Shown: positions 1 through 9,724 of the stretch, piece after piece
How the letters are laid out: each line of letters opens with the position of its first letter
Numbering within the stretch: position 1 is the first letter of the stretch
Source: Rhodoferax sp.
GTDB lineage: Bacteria > Pseudomonadota > Gammaproteobacteria > Burkholderiales > Burkholderiaceae_C
Direction of reading: 5' to 3'
Assembly (NCBI GenBank): GCA_030833685.1
Contig: JAURGS010000027.1
Coordinates: 1 to 17,317 of the forward strand
DNA: 17,317 nucleotides
Program-made: the position numbers and the translations under genes
Notes under the pieces: generated by a model
Database searches by the model: none
The model's input: the letters and a program-made list of their open reading frames with translations, nothing else
What the model was told of the DNA's origin: nothing

Positions 1-515
1 TGCGAGTCATTAGGAGCCAGGCGCGCAGCACTCACGGGGTCGACAAGGCCTAACTGTTGGTGCATTTGTGCCCATCCCTGGTCCGATGCCTCTGCCGCGA
101 TGGCCAGCCGAATCGCGGGGTCTGCTGATGGCATGGCGTCCAGACCCTGGCGCAGTGCCTTGAAGTAAAGCATTGTTCCACCCACCAGCAGTGGCCAGTT
201 GCCACGCGATCGGATTTCAACGATCAAGCGCCGGGCGTCCTGCACAAACTGCGCTGCGCTGTAAGCCTGAGAAGGGTCTCGAATATCAATCAGATGATGT
301 GCGACTTCGGCCCGCTCGCTTGGACTGGGCTTGGCCGTGCCAATGTCCATCCCGCGGTAGACCAGGGCCGAATCCACGCTAATGATTTCGATCGGCAGGT
401 GTCGCGCGATGTCCATGGCCACCATCGTTTTGCCACTGGCGGTTGGGCCAGCCAAGGCAATGTAGCCGTTGGCAGGTACGCTGGGGCCAAAGGTGGTGGA
501 CGATGGAGTGGACAT
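1..515 (-). CDS. miaA: tRNA dimethylallyltransferase (MiaA), N-terminal part, cut by window edge
   Basis: MiaA transfers a dimethylallyl group from DMAPP to N6 of adenosine 37 in tRNAs that read codons starting with U, in the cytoplasm. The visible 171 codons begin at an ATG (complement of 513-515). They show the P-loop GPTASGKT at residues 23-30, the motif DSALVYRGMDIGTAKP at about 48-63, and HHLIDIRDPSQAYSAAQF at about 73-90. All three are hallmarks of the family. Family members are about 310 residues long, so a little over half is present and the C-terminal part lies beyond base 1. The first ~17 residues before the P-loop strand are a short Ser/Thr/Pro-rich leader. In many proteobacteria miaA follows mutL; here the upstream neighbour is an unrelated divergent gene, so miaA probably has its own promoter between 516 and 700. 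Confidence 0.95.
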   Translation of the reverse strand, partial: MSTPSSTTFGPSVPANGYIALAGPTASGKTMVAMDIARHLPIEIISVDSALVYRGMDIGTAKPSPSERAEVAHHLIDIRDPSQAYSAAQFVQDARRLIVEIRSRGNWPLLVGGTMLYFKALRQGLDAMPSADPAIRLAIAAEASDQGWAQMHQQLGLVDPVSAARLAPNDS

Positions 516-701
516 GGGGTGAGGCGGGCAGCCGCGTCGTGGCGCTACCCGTGAGAACACGCTTGGTTAGTGAAAGAAACAGAGCGTAGCAGAAGGCCGC
601 TGCAAAAATTGGTGAAAGACCTGCTGGGATCGACGCTGCTGACACGGTGCATGCGCGAGGTGTTTAAGATCGGCGGGTGTTCACATCGTTTGGATTCAAG
701 C

Positions 702-1106
702 ATGGCAATCAGTTGGATGACCGTACTGAAAATTGTTCCCTGGGGTGATGTGATTGAAAACGCCCCGAAGTTAGCCACTGGGGCGCGCAACTTGTGGAGC
801 GCTGTGGCCAGCAAGAAATCACCTCCTGCCGGATCGGCCCAAGCTAGCCCTGACGCGCAGGCGCCAGACTGGACCCCACCAGAGCTGCAGGCCCATGTTC
901 AGGCCTTGCGCATGCAGTCCACAGAGCTGCAGCAGCAGGCTTTGCGCACTGAAGAGCAGCTGCGAGCCTGCGCCAACCTGGTTGCGTCCTTGGCTGAGCA
1001 AAATGAGAAGCTGGTCGTGCGCTTGCAAGTGTTGCACCGCAGACAGTGGTTGATCGTTGCTGCTTTGTTGGCCGTGGTCGGCGCTTTGCTGGTGCAGTAC
1101 CTGTAA
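702..1106 (+). CDS. uncharacterised protein with coiled coil and C-terminal membrane anchor
   Basis: I do not recognise a characterised family. From the ATG at 702 the product is 134 residues. The N-terminus (MAISWMTVLKIVPWGDVIEN) is compact and may be conserved. A Pro/Ala/Ser-rich linker follows, then a Gln/Leu/Glu-rich stretch (about residues 53-106) with heptad-like spacing that should form a coiled coil. The C-terminus has a single hydrophobic segment (WLIVAALLAVVGALLVQYL), suggesting a tail-anchored inner-membrane protein. The reading frame is open back to a GTG at 570, but the extra 44 residues look like non-coding translation. An ATG at 717 is also possible. Neither start has a strong ribosome-binding site. 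The gene is divergent from miaA and upstream of the aldo/keto reductase; no functional link is evident. Confidence 0.65.
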   Translation: MAISWMTVLKIVPWGDVIENAPKLATGARNLWSAVASKKSPPAGSAQASPDAQAPDWTPPELQAHVQALRMQSTELQQQALRTEEQLRACANLVASLAEQNEKLVVRLQVLHRRQWLIVAALLAVVGALLVQYL

Positions 1107-1135
1107 AAGGACTTAAACACTTCTTCGCCCCTGGC

Positions 1136-1163
1136 TTGTGCCTTGGGTGTACACCTTGATAAT
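1136..1163 (+). promoter_or_regulatory. candidate sigma-70 promoter of the aldo/keto reductase
   Basis: TTGTGC (1136-1141) and GATAAT (1158-1163) are separated by 16 bases. The -10 matches the consensus at 5 of 6 positions and the -35 at 3 of 6. Transcription would start near 1170, giving a leader of about 27 bases before the ATG at 1197. Found by eye only. Confidence 0.4.
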
Positions 1164-1196
1164 TTGCGCTTTCGCCATCACGGGCATTGTGAGACT

Positions 1197-2204
1197 ATGA
1201 AACAGAGAAAACTAGGCGTATTTTCGGTCGGGGCCGTGGGCTTTGGCTGCATGAATTTGAGCCACGGTTACGGGGACAAAGTCAGCCCAGAGCAGGCCGA
1301 GCGAATTCTGCTTGGCGCGCTCGACGCAGGCTACACCTTGTTCGACACGGCCACGCTGTATGGCTTTGGGGCGAACGAGACGCTGTTGGGTCGCTACCTA
1401 AAACCGCATCGTGATCGCTTTGTTTTATCGAGCAAATGTGTGCTCATGGGTGTTGATCGTGACAACAGCGGCAAGATGGTGCGCGTGATCGACGGTCGAC
1501 CCGAAACCATTCGCGCTTGCTGCGAGGCGAGCTTGCGGCGGCTGCAGACCGATGTGATCGATTTGTATTACCTGCATCGGCTTGACCCCAAGGTTCCCAT
1601 TGAGGACAGCGTGGGGGCGATGCGTGATCTGGTGCAAAAAGGCCATATTCGCAGCATTGGCCTGTCTGAGATGTCAGCAGCCACCTTACGTCGTGCCCAC
1701 GCTGTGCACCCGATCACTGCGGTTCAGTCCGAGTACTCCTTATGGACGCGCAATCCTGAGATTGCGGTGCTGCAAGCATGCCAGGACCTGGGCGTGACCT
1801 TTGTCGCCTTTAGCCCCGTTGCGCGCGGATTTTTGTGTGGCTTGGCGCTCGATCCTTCAAGCTTCGTGCCGGGCGATCTGCGTTTGAGCATGCCCCGATT
1901 TCAGGGTGATAACTACGTGGCCAACCAGAACCTCCTGCCGGCTTACCACGCCATCGCGCAGGAAGTAGGGTACACGCCGGCGCAACTGGCATTGGCTTGG
2001 GTTTTGGCTCAGGGTGACTTTATTGTTCCCATACCGGGCAGTACCAAATTGGAGCATCTTCGTGAAAACGCCCAAGCGGACCGCGTGGAACTTCGGCCGG
2101 AGGTACTCAAGCGGCTTGACGCCTTGATCAATCAGATGACGGTGCGCGGGCCACGCTACAACGAGGCTGCCAGCAAAGATTCCGACACCGAAAACTTTGC
2201 CTGA
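1197..2204 (+). CDS. aldo/keto reductase
   Basis: A 335-residue NADPH-dependent aldo/keto reductase, a cytoplasmic TIM-barrel enzyme that reduces aldehydes or ketones. The catalytic tetrad is readable: Asp50 (in FDTA), Tyr55 (in LYGFGANE), Lys80 (in LSSKC) and His127 (in YYLHRLD). Near the C-terminus IPIPGS-type residues (VPIPGSTKLEHLRENAQA) form the cofactor phosphate-binding loop. The length and the start MKQRKLG, followed by a V-GFGCM strand, fit the subgroup related to plant-type AKR and YajO/Tas-like oxidoreductases. The frame is open upstream to 1143, but the ATG at 1197 places the first beta strand at the usual distance and agrees with the promoter candidate. The substrate cannot be told. 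The gene is monocistronic and convergent with rpoD. Confidence 0.9.
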   Translation: MKQRKLGVFSVGAVGFGCMNLSHGYGDKVSPEQAERILLGALDAGYTLFDTATLYGFGANETLLGRYLKPHRDRFVLSSKCVLMGVDRDNSGKMVRVIDGRPETIRACCEASLRRLQTDVIDLYYLHRLDPKVPIEDSVGAMRDLVQKGHIRSIGLSEMSAATLRRAHAVHPITAVQSEYSLWTRNPEIAVLQACQDLGVTFVAFSPVARGFLCGLALDPSSFVPGDLRLSMPRFQGDNYVANQNLLPAYHAIAQEVGYTPAQLALAWVLAQGDFIVPIPGSTKLEHLRENAQADRVELRPEVLKRLDALINQMTVRGPRYNEAASKDSDTENFA

Positions 2205-2215
2205 GGCGCACAAAT

Positions 2216-2238
2216 AGCCGGGCCACAAAGGCCCGGCT
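2216..2238. terminator. hairpin terminator between convergent genes
   Basis: A perfect 9-bp stem (AGCCGGGCC / GGCCCGGCT) encloses a 5-base loop. It lies 11 bases after the aldo/keto reductase stop and 15 bases after the rpoD stop on the other strand. It can serve both directions. The T-tract is poor: only ATTTG follows on the rpoD strand and no clear T run on the other. Intrinsic termination may therefore be incomplete. Confidence 0.7.
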
Positions 2239-2253
2239 GTGATCACTTAAGAA

Positions 2254-4668
<2,415 letters not shown>

Positions 4669-4871
4669 GGTTCATCCTCAGAGTCAATGCGACGCCCGGG
4701 CGCATGCGCCAAAAAAGGGTCGCGGGTGCTAAAAGTGGAGACGGACCTGCAAGGTCGGGGGCGAACATTTGGTGTGCGGTCCTTGCGATATTTGGTCTGG
4801 CGCGGGTGGTTTGGCGCTTTTGACCGGCTCGGAGGTGCCGCTGTCGCACTTGCAACGTAGTGTCAACCTGG

Positions 4872-4877
4872 ATTATA
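4872..4877 (-). promoter_or_regulatory. candidate -10 element of the rpoD promoter
   Basis: The minus strand reads TATAAT exactly (complement of ATTATA at 4872-4877). No good -35 lies 16-18 bases upstream; the best there is CAAGCC. Transcription would start near 4865, giving a leader of about 195 bases before rpoD. The perfect hexamer is the only evidence. Confidence 0.4.
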
Positions 4878-4966
4878 CCGTAAGTTGCCTCACAGGCTTG
4901 GCCTATCGATTCGCACGACATGGGTATGCCGCCGTCCTCTCGATGCCACATACATGTGCACAAATC

Positions 4967-4994
4967 AAGTTACCTAAATACGACAAGGTAAGTT
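4967..4994. promoter_or_regulatory. inverted repeat, candidate operator for the efflux operon
   Basis: The left arm AAGTTACCT (4967-4975) and right arm AGGTAAGTT (4986-4994) are reverse complements at 8 of 9 positions, separated by 10 bases. The arms flank the candidate -35 and enter the promoter spacer. This geometry suits a dimeric repressor of the TetR or MarR type, though no regulator gene is nearby. The operator role is inference from symmetry and position. Confidence 0.45.
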
Positions 4995-5008
4995 CAAGCA
5001 GATTTAAT
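4980..5008 (+). promoter_or_regulatory. candidate promoter of the RND efflux operon
   Basis: ACGACA (4980-4985; 4 of 6 consensus) and TTTAAT (5003-5008; 5 of 6) are separated by 17 bases. Transcription would start near 5015 with a leader of about 115 bases. The right arm of the 4967-4994 inverted repeat lies between the two hexamers. Confidence 0.4.
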
Positions 5009-5129
5009 TTTTTTATCTGTCGGGCGTGGGGCGATGTGCAAGACAGCCGTTTCGCTCTACGATTGCGGCTTCGCCATTGGCTGGTATTCGGCTGTTTGCG
5101 GTGACTTGTTCAAAGAGCATGGAAATTTC

Positions 5130-6569
5130 ATGAAAACTGCGTTTTTGCGTGCATGTGTAGGCTTGTGCTGTTCGGTGCTGTTGGCCCCAGCCTTTCCCCA
5201 GTCGTCAACGCCTGCGCAGGGCGGCGCCGCCGCCGGCTCTGCCAGCCCGCCGGCATCCACAACGCCAGCGGCTGCTGGCGCGCAAGCGCCCGGCGCCGGG
5301 CAGCGTGCAGGCAACGCGCCGCCTGTGTCCGTGACAACGGTGCGCGTCCAAAAACGCGATGTGCCGGTGACCCTCAAAGGTTCCGGAACGGTGGTGGCCT
5401 TGACCAGCGTCGATGTTCGCCCCCAGATGAGCAATGCTGTGAGCAAGGTTCATTTTGCTGAAGGGCAGTTCGTCAAGAAAGGGCAGCTGCTCTTCACCTT
5501 GGATGCGCGCGTGGAGGAGGCCAATCTGGCAAAGGCCAAGGCCCAATTGGCCAAAGACCAGGCCAGCCATGCCGATGCCCAACGGCAGTTGGCCCGCGCG
5601 CAGGACCTGTTTGCCCAAAACTTTATCTCCAAGGGCGCGGTAGAGACGGCGCAGGCGCAGGTGGAGTCCTGGGCGGCAACCATCAATGCTGACCAGGCGG
5701 CTGTGGCTGCCGCCGAGGTTTCTCTCTCGTTCAGTCGTATTTCAGCGCCGGTGGCCGGCCGGGTTGGCGCCGTCAATGTGACTGCGGGTGGCTTGGTGCA
5801 GGCCAACGTCACCCCGCTGGTGACCATTACCCAGCTTGATCCGATTGGAGTTGCCTTCTCCATCCCCCAGCGCAATCTTCAGGATGCACTTGGCGCACTC
5901 AAAGGCGGGGGCGCGCCGATCGTGGCGACCTTGGCCGATAGCGGTGGCACCTTCAAGGGCAAACTGACTTTTGTTGACAACGCCGTCGACATGGCATCCG
6001 GGACAGTCAAGGCCAAGGCATCTTTTGCAAACAAGGACAGCAAGTTGTGGCCTGGTGCGTTTGTTCAAATCGCGCAGACTGTGACGGTTTTGAAGGATGC
6101 CCTGGTGATTCCACAAGTCACCATTGTTCAAGGTGCTCGCGGCACCACGGTCTTTGTGGTCAACGAAGGCAAAGCGACGGTGCGCCCGGTCAAGGTCGTT
6201 TTTTCTGACGGCACCGATGCCGTGGTGACGGGCCTCAAGCCCGGTGAGGTGGTCGTGATGGACGGTCGACAAAACGTACGACCCAATTCGCCGGTCCTGG
6301 AGCGACCGCGAGAGGCGCGCGCTGAGGGAGGTGATGGTGCTCGCGGTGGCAAACCTGAGCGAGCGGATGGCGACAAAGGTGCAAAGCCAGAGCAGCGCTC
6401 GTCTGAACCCGAAAGTGCAGCTGCCGGTGAGGTGCGCCAAGCTTCAGGCGAGGCAGGCGCGCAGGGCACAAAAGGTGGCAAGGGCCAGAAGCCGGAGAAC
6501 GCGCAAGGCGCTGAGTCTGGCAAGCCTGCCCAGGGCGAGGGCAAACGTCGCGATAAAGGCGCCTCATGA
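5130..6569 (+). CDS. RND efflux periplasmic adaptor subunit (AcrA/MdtA-like membrane-fusion protein)
   Basis: The 479-residue adaptor links the inner-membrane RND pump to an outer-membrane channel. The start at 5130 gives a clean signal peptide (MKTAFLRACVGLCCSVLLAP), and GGAAA lies just upstream. Residues 25-65 are an Ala/Pro/Gly linker. The membrane-proximal and lipoyl half-motifs follow (about 67-128, including VHFAEGQFVKKGQLLFTLD), then an alpha-helical hairpin (about 128-198). Next come the second lipoyl half (FSRISAPVAGRVG, 201-213), a beta-barrel (about 228-322), and the C-terminal membrane-proximal part (to about 385). Residues 390-479 form an unusual Gly/Lys/Glu/Arg-rich low-complexity tail. 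No lipobox is seen. The frame is open back to 5034, but those 32 residues precede the signal peptide and are rejected. Its stop overlaps the pump's start by 4 bases, indicating translational coupling. Confidence 0.93.
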   Translation: MKTAFLRACVGLCCSVLLAPAFPQSSTPAQGGAAAGSASPPASTTPAAAGAQAPGAGQRAGNAPPVSVTTVRVQKRDVPVTLKGSGTVVALTSVDVRPQMSNAVSKVHFAEGQFVKKGQLLFTLDARVEEANLAKAKAQLAKDQASHADAQRQLARAQDLFAQNFISKGAVETAQAQVESWAATINADQAAVAAAEVSLSFSRISAPVAGRVGAVNVTAGGLVQANVTPLVTITQLDPIGVAFSIPQRNLQDALGALKGGGAPIVATLADSGGTFKGKLTFVDNAVDMASGTVKAKASFANKDSKLWPGAFVQIAQTVTVLKDALVIPQVTIVQGARGTTVFVVNEGKATVRPVKVVFSDGTDAVVTGLKPGEVVVMDGRQNVRPNSPVLERPREARAEGGDGARGGKPERADGDKGAKPEQRSSEPESAAAGEVRQASGEAGAQGTKGGKGQKPENAQGAESGKPAQGEGKRRDKGAS

Positions 6570-9500
6570 ACCTCTCAGAAATTTTTATCCGCCGTCCGGT
6601 GATGACGGTGCTGCTCAATCTGGCCATCGTGATGGCTGGCGTGATCGGATTGCGCAACATCCCCGTTGCGGCGCTGCCAAGCTATGACACGCCCGTTATC
6701 AACGTATCGGCGCGTTTGCCAGGCGCAAGCCCCGAGACCATGGCTACTGCGGTGGCCTTGCCGCTGGAAAACCAGTTTCAATCCATACCGGGGCTGGAAA
6801 CCATCAGCTCCACCAGCAGCCTTGGATCAACGTCCTTAACGCTGGAGTTCAGTCCCGGGCGCGACATTGACGCTGCAGCCGTCGATGTGCAGGCTGCCTT
6901 GCTCAGGGCGCAACGCTTATTGCCGCAGGACATGACCAATCCGCCGTCTTACCGTAAGGTCAATCCGGCGGATGCACCGATATTGTTTATTTCCCTGCAG
7001 TCGCTGGCAATGGCGCCATCTGATTTGCAGGACTACGCCGAACACTTGATCGCCCCCACCCTGTCCATGATTGAGGGTGTCGCCCAGGTCAATATTTATG
7101 GGTCCAAGCGCTACGCAGTGCGTGTCCGAGTCAAGCCCGATGCGCTGGCGGTTCGCAACCTGAGCCTTGATGAGATCAGCTCTGCACTCAGAGCAGCAAA
7201 CTCCAACACGCCAGTAGGTACGCTGGAGGGGCCACGTCAGGCACTGGTGTTGCAGGCCAACAAACAGTTGCGCAATGCTAAGGAGTTTGGTGACTTGATT
7301 GTCAGCACCAAAGGCGGTTTGCCTGTTCGCCTGCGTGATGTCGCACAGGTTGAGGACAGCATCGAGAACTTGAAGAGCTATGCCACATTCAATGGCGATC
7401 CAACCATCACGCTGGCTATTCAGCGCCAGTCCAATGCCAACACGGTGCAAGTGGTCGATGCTATTCGTGAAGCTCTGCCAAAGCTTAAAGAGCAGCTACC
7501 TGATTCTGTTTCCCTTACCCCGATTAACGACCGCTCGCTGTCGATTCGCGAGGCCATGCATGATGTGTCGTTAACGCTAGCGGGCACGATTGTGTTAGTG
7601 GTCCTGGTGATCTTTTTGTTCCTGCGCCGCTTTGTGGCCACGGTCATTCCCGCGCTGTCGCTGCCGGTCTCTTTGGTGGGCGCCATTGCACTGCTATGGG
7701 GCTTGTCCTACAGCCTTGACAACATTTCCTTGCTGGGTTTGACCTTGGCGGTCGGCCTGGTGGTGGACGATGCGATCGTGGTGTTGGAGAACATTATTCG
7801 CCATGTTGAAAAAGGCGAAGATCCGTTTCAGGCTGCGCTACGTGGATCGCGTGAGGTGGGCTTTACCATCATCTCGATTTCGTCGTCGCTGATTGCGGTC
7901 TTCATTCCCATCTTTTTTATGCCGGGTGTCATAGGCCAGTTGTTTCACGAGTTTGCTGTCGTCGTGGGCCTGGCAATTTTGGTGTCTGCATTCGTCTCAC
8001 TCACGCTAGTGCCCATGCTGGCCAGTCGCTTTTTGACCGATGAGGCCCACAAAAAACCACCAGGATTTTTGGTTCGCCTGTTTGAAAAAGGCTTTGATGC
8101 CATGTTGCGCGGCTACACGCGACTGCTGGACCTGGCCTTGGCGCACCGCTACTGGATGGTGGCTCTGGCCTTATCGACGTTTGCGGGCACGGCGTACCTG
8201 GCAACAATCATTCCCAAAGGTTTTTTCCCCGAAGAGGATATTGGCCAAATCATTGCCTCCACCGAGGCCAATGAAGACATCTCATTTGAGTCTATGCTGG
8301 TTCTGCAGTCCGCTGTGGCCAATATCGTTCGCAAGGACCCCAACGTGCTGGCTGTTAATTCCTTCAATGGCGGCTTTGGTGCGCAGAACACGGGGCGAAT
8401 GTTCATCACGCTCAAGCCGCATGGTGAGCGTGAGCCGATGAAACAGGTTGTGGAGGGCTTGCGCAAAAAGTTGCGGGGTGTGGCCGGCATCAATGTGTTC
8501 ATGCGGCCGATTCAGAACCTTCAGCTGGGTGGTCGATCCAGCAAAGCGCAGTACCAATATATTTTGCAGAGTGTGCGTGCCGATGAGCTCAATAACTGGG
8601 CTGTCAAGATGCAGGACAAACTGCGTCAAGACCCGATTTTTCGTGATGTGACCAGCGACGCGCAGCTCCGGGCCCTGCAGGCGCAGCTCAAAATTGACCG
8701 GGACCGTGCCAACGCCATGGGTGTTTCCATGGACAGTGTGCGTAACGCCTTGTACAGCGCCTTCGGTGAGCGCCAGGTCTCCACGATTTACTTGCCGACC
8801 GACAGCTACGCGGTGATCATGGAGGTTGCGCCCGAGGCCAAGCAGGACGAGTCCGCTCTGCAAAATATTTTTGTGCGGGCTAACACAGGTGCGCTCGTAC
8901 CGCTAGCGGCCTTCACCACGGTTGAACGCTCAGTGGGTCCGACGTCGATCAACCATGTGGGCCAGCTCCAGGCGGTCACGATTTCCTTCAACCTGGCACC
9001 GGGTGCGGCACTCGGTGATGCAACCGCCAAGATTGATGCCGCCCGGGGTGCTATTCAGATGCCGGACTCGGTGATTTCCAGCTACGGGGGCGATGCGCAG
9101 GTGTTCAAGAAGTCGCAAGGCAGCCAGGCGATTCTGGTGATTGCTGCTTTGTTGGTAATTTATGTTCTGCTGGGCGTTTTGTATGAGAGTTATATCCACC
9201 CCATCACCATATTGGCGGGCTTGCCGTCGGCGGCAGTGGGTGCGCTGGCCACGCTGATGTGGTTTGGGATGGATTTGACCCTGATCGCGACCATCGGCAT
9301 TGTCTTGCTGATTGGTATTGTGAAAAAGAACGCGATCATGATGATTGACTTTGCTCTGGATGCGCAGCGGCATCACGGTATGGCGCCTCACGTGGCCATT
9401 CGTGAAGCGTGTATTCTGAGATTCAGACCGATCATGATGACGACCATGGCCGCTTTGATGGGTGCCTTGCCCATTGCACTGGGCATCGGCGCGGGTGCGG

Positions 9501-9661
9501 AGTTGCGTCAGCCGCTAGGCCTGGCTGTGGTGGGTGGCTTGGTGTTTTCGCAAGCGATCACCTTGTTTATCACCCCAGTGATTTACCTGATGCTCGACAA
9601 AATCAGTGGCCGAGGGCCTGTGCTGACTCCAGAAGAGCCTTTGCCAGAGACGAACGCGTAA
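6566..9661 (+). CDS. RND multidrug efflux pump, inner-membrane subunit (MdtB/MdtC-like, HAE1 family)
   Basis: The 1031-residue proton-driven pump should export hydrophobic or amphiphilic compounds from the inner membrane and periplasm. It starts with MNLSEIFIRRPVMT, the usual first membrane helix. Two large periplasmic loops follow, one after helix 1 and one after helix 7, with about 12 membrane helices in all. The proton-relay aspartates are Asp401 and Asp402 (in GLVVDDAIVVLEN), and the matching lysine in helix 10 is Lys921 (in GIVKKNAIMMIDFA). The latter motif, and LPGASPETMA with NPPSYRKVNPADAPI, resemble E. coli MdtB/MdtC more than AcrB. MdtB and MdtC work as a hetero-trimer, whereas here only one pump gene is present, so it presumably forms a homotrimer. 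No outer-membrane factor follows. The ATGA overlap with the adaptor marks a two-gene operon. Confidence 0.95.
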   Translation: MNLSEIFIRRPVMTVLLNLAIVMAGVIGLRNIPVAALPSYDTPVINVSARLPGASPETMATAVALPLENQFQSIPGLETISSTSSLGSTSLTLEFSPGRDIDAAAVDVQAALLRAQRLLPQDMTNPPSYRKVNPADAPILFISLQSLAMAPSDLQDYAEHLIAPTLSMIEGVAQVNIYGSKRYAVRVRVKPDALAVRNLSLDEISSALRAANSNTPVGTLEGPRQALVLQANKQLRNAKEFGDLIVSTKGGLPVRLRDVAQVEDSIENLKSYATFNGDPTITLAIQRQSNANTVQVVDAIREALPKLKEQLPDSVSLTPINDRSLSIREAMHDVSLTLAGTIVLVVLVIFLFLRRFVATVIPALSLPVSLVGAIALLWGLSYSLDNISLLGLTLAVGLVVDDAIVVLENIIRHVEKGEDPFQAALRGSREVGFTIISISSSLIAVFIPIFFMPGVIGQLFHEFAVVVGLAILVSAFVSLTLVPMLASRFLTDEAHKKPPGFLVRLFEKGFDAMLRGYTRLLDLALAHRYWMVALALSTFAGTAYLATIIPKGFFPEEDIGQIIASTEANEDISFESMLVLQSAVANIVRKDPNVLAVNSFNGGFGAQNTGRMFITLKPHGEREPMKQVVEGLRKKLRGVAGINVFMRPIQNLQLGGRSSKAQYQYILQSVRADELNNWAVKMQDKLRQDPIFRDVTSDAQLRALQAQLKIDRDRANAMGVSMDSVRNALYSAFGERQVSTIYLPTDSYAVIMEVAPEAKQDESALQNIFVRANTGALVPLAAFTTVERSVGPTSINHVGQLQAVTISFNLAPGAALGDATAKIDAARGAIQMPDSVISSYGGDAQVFKKSQGSQAILVIAALLVIYVLLGVLYESYIHPITILAGLPSAAVGALATLMWFGMDLTLIATIGIVLLIGIVKKNAIMMIDFALDAQRHHGMAPHVAIREACILRFRPIMMTTMAALMGALPIALGIGAGAELRQPLGLAVVGGLVFSQAITLFITPVIYLMLDKISGRGPVLTPEEPLPETNA

Positions 9662-9685
9662 GCGCGCCAGCAAGGCTTCGATGCG

Positions 9686-9703
9686 CGCCGAGCAAAAGCG
9701 GCG
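9686..9703. terminator. weak hairpin between convergent genes
   Basis: CGCCG (9686-9690) pairs with CGGCG (9699-9703) across AGCAAAAG, in the 63-base gap between the pump gene and the convergent unknown gene. There is no T-tract, so it is only a possible terminator for either transcript. Confidence 0.25.
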
Positions 9704-9724
9704 TTGAGAGACGCTTGGCGGCGA

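Larger units (their letters stand above)
4669..5129. other. 461-base divergent intergenic region between rpoD and the efflux operon
   Basis: This stretch holds no convincing gene. It contains a candidate rpoD -10 element (4872-4877), an inverted repeat and promoter candidate for the efflux operon (4967-5008), and a short palindrome, CACAT-AC-ATGTG, at 4947-4958. It also has a small dyad at 4744-4756 (GACCT/AGGTC) within the rpoD leader. I looked for a tRNA T-loop signature and did not see one. The open frame 4769-5104 on the plus strand lacks any recognisable protein character. Confidence 0.6.

Noticed and set aside
4769..5104. Open frame on the plus strand in the rpoD-efflux intergenic region
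   Set aside because: It overlaps both promoter candidates, lacks a ribosome site and reads as random sequence.
5742..6440. 232-residue open frame antisense to the efflux adaptor
   Set aside because: It is fully covered by the adaptor coding sequence and has no recognisable motifs.
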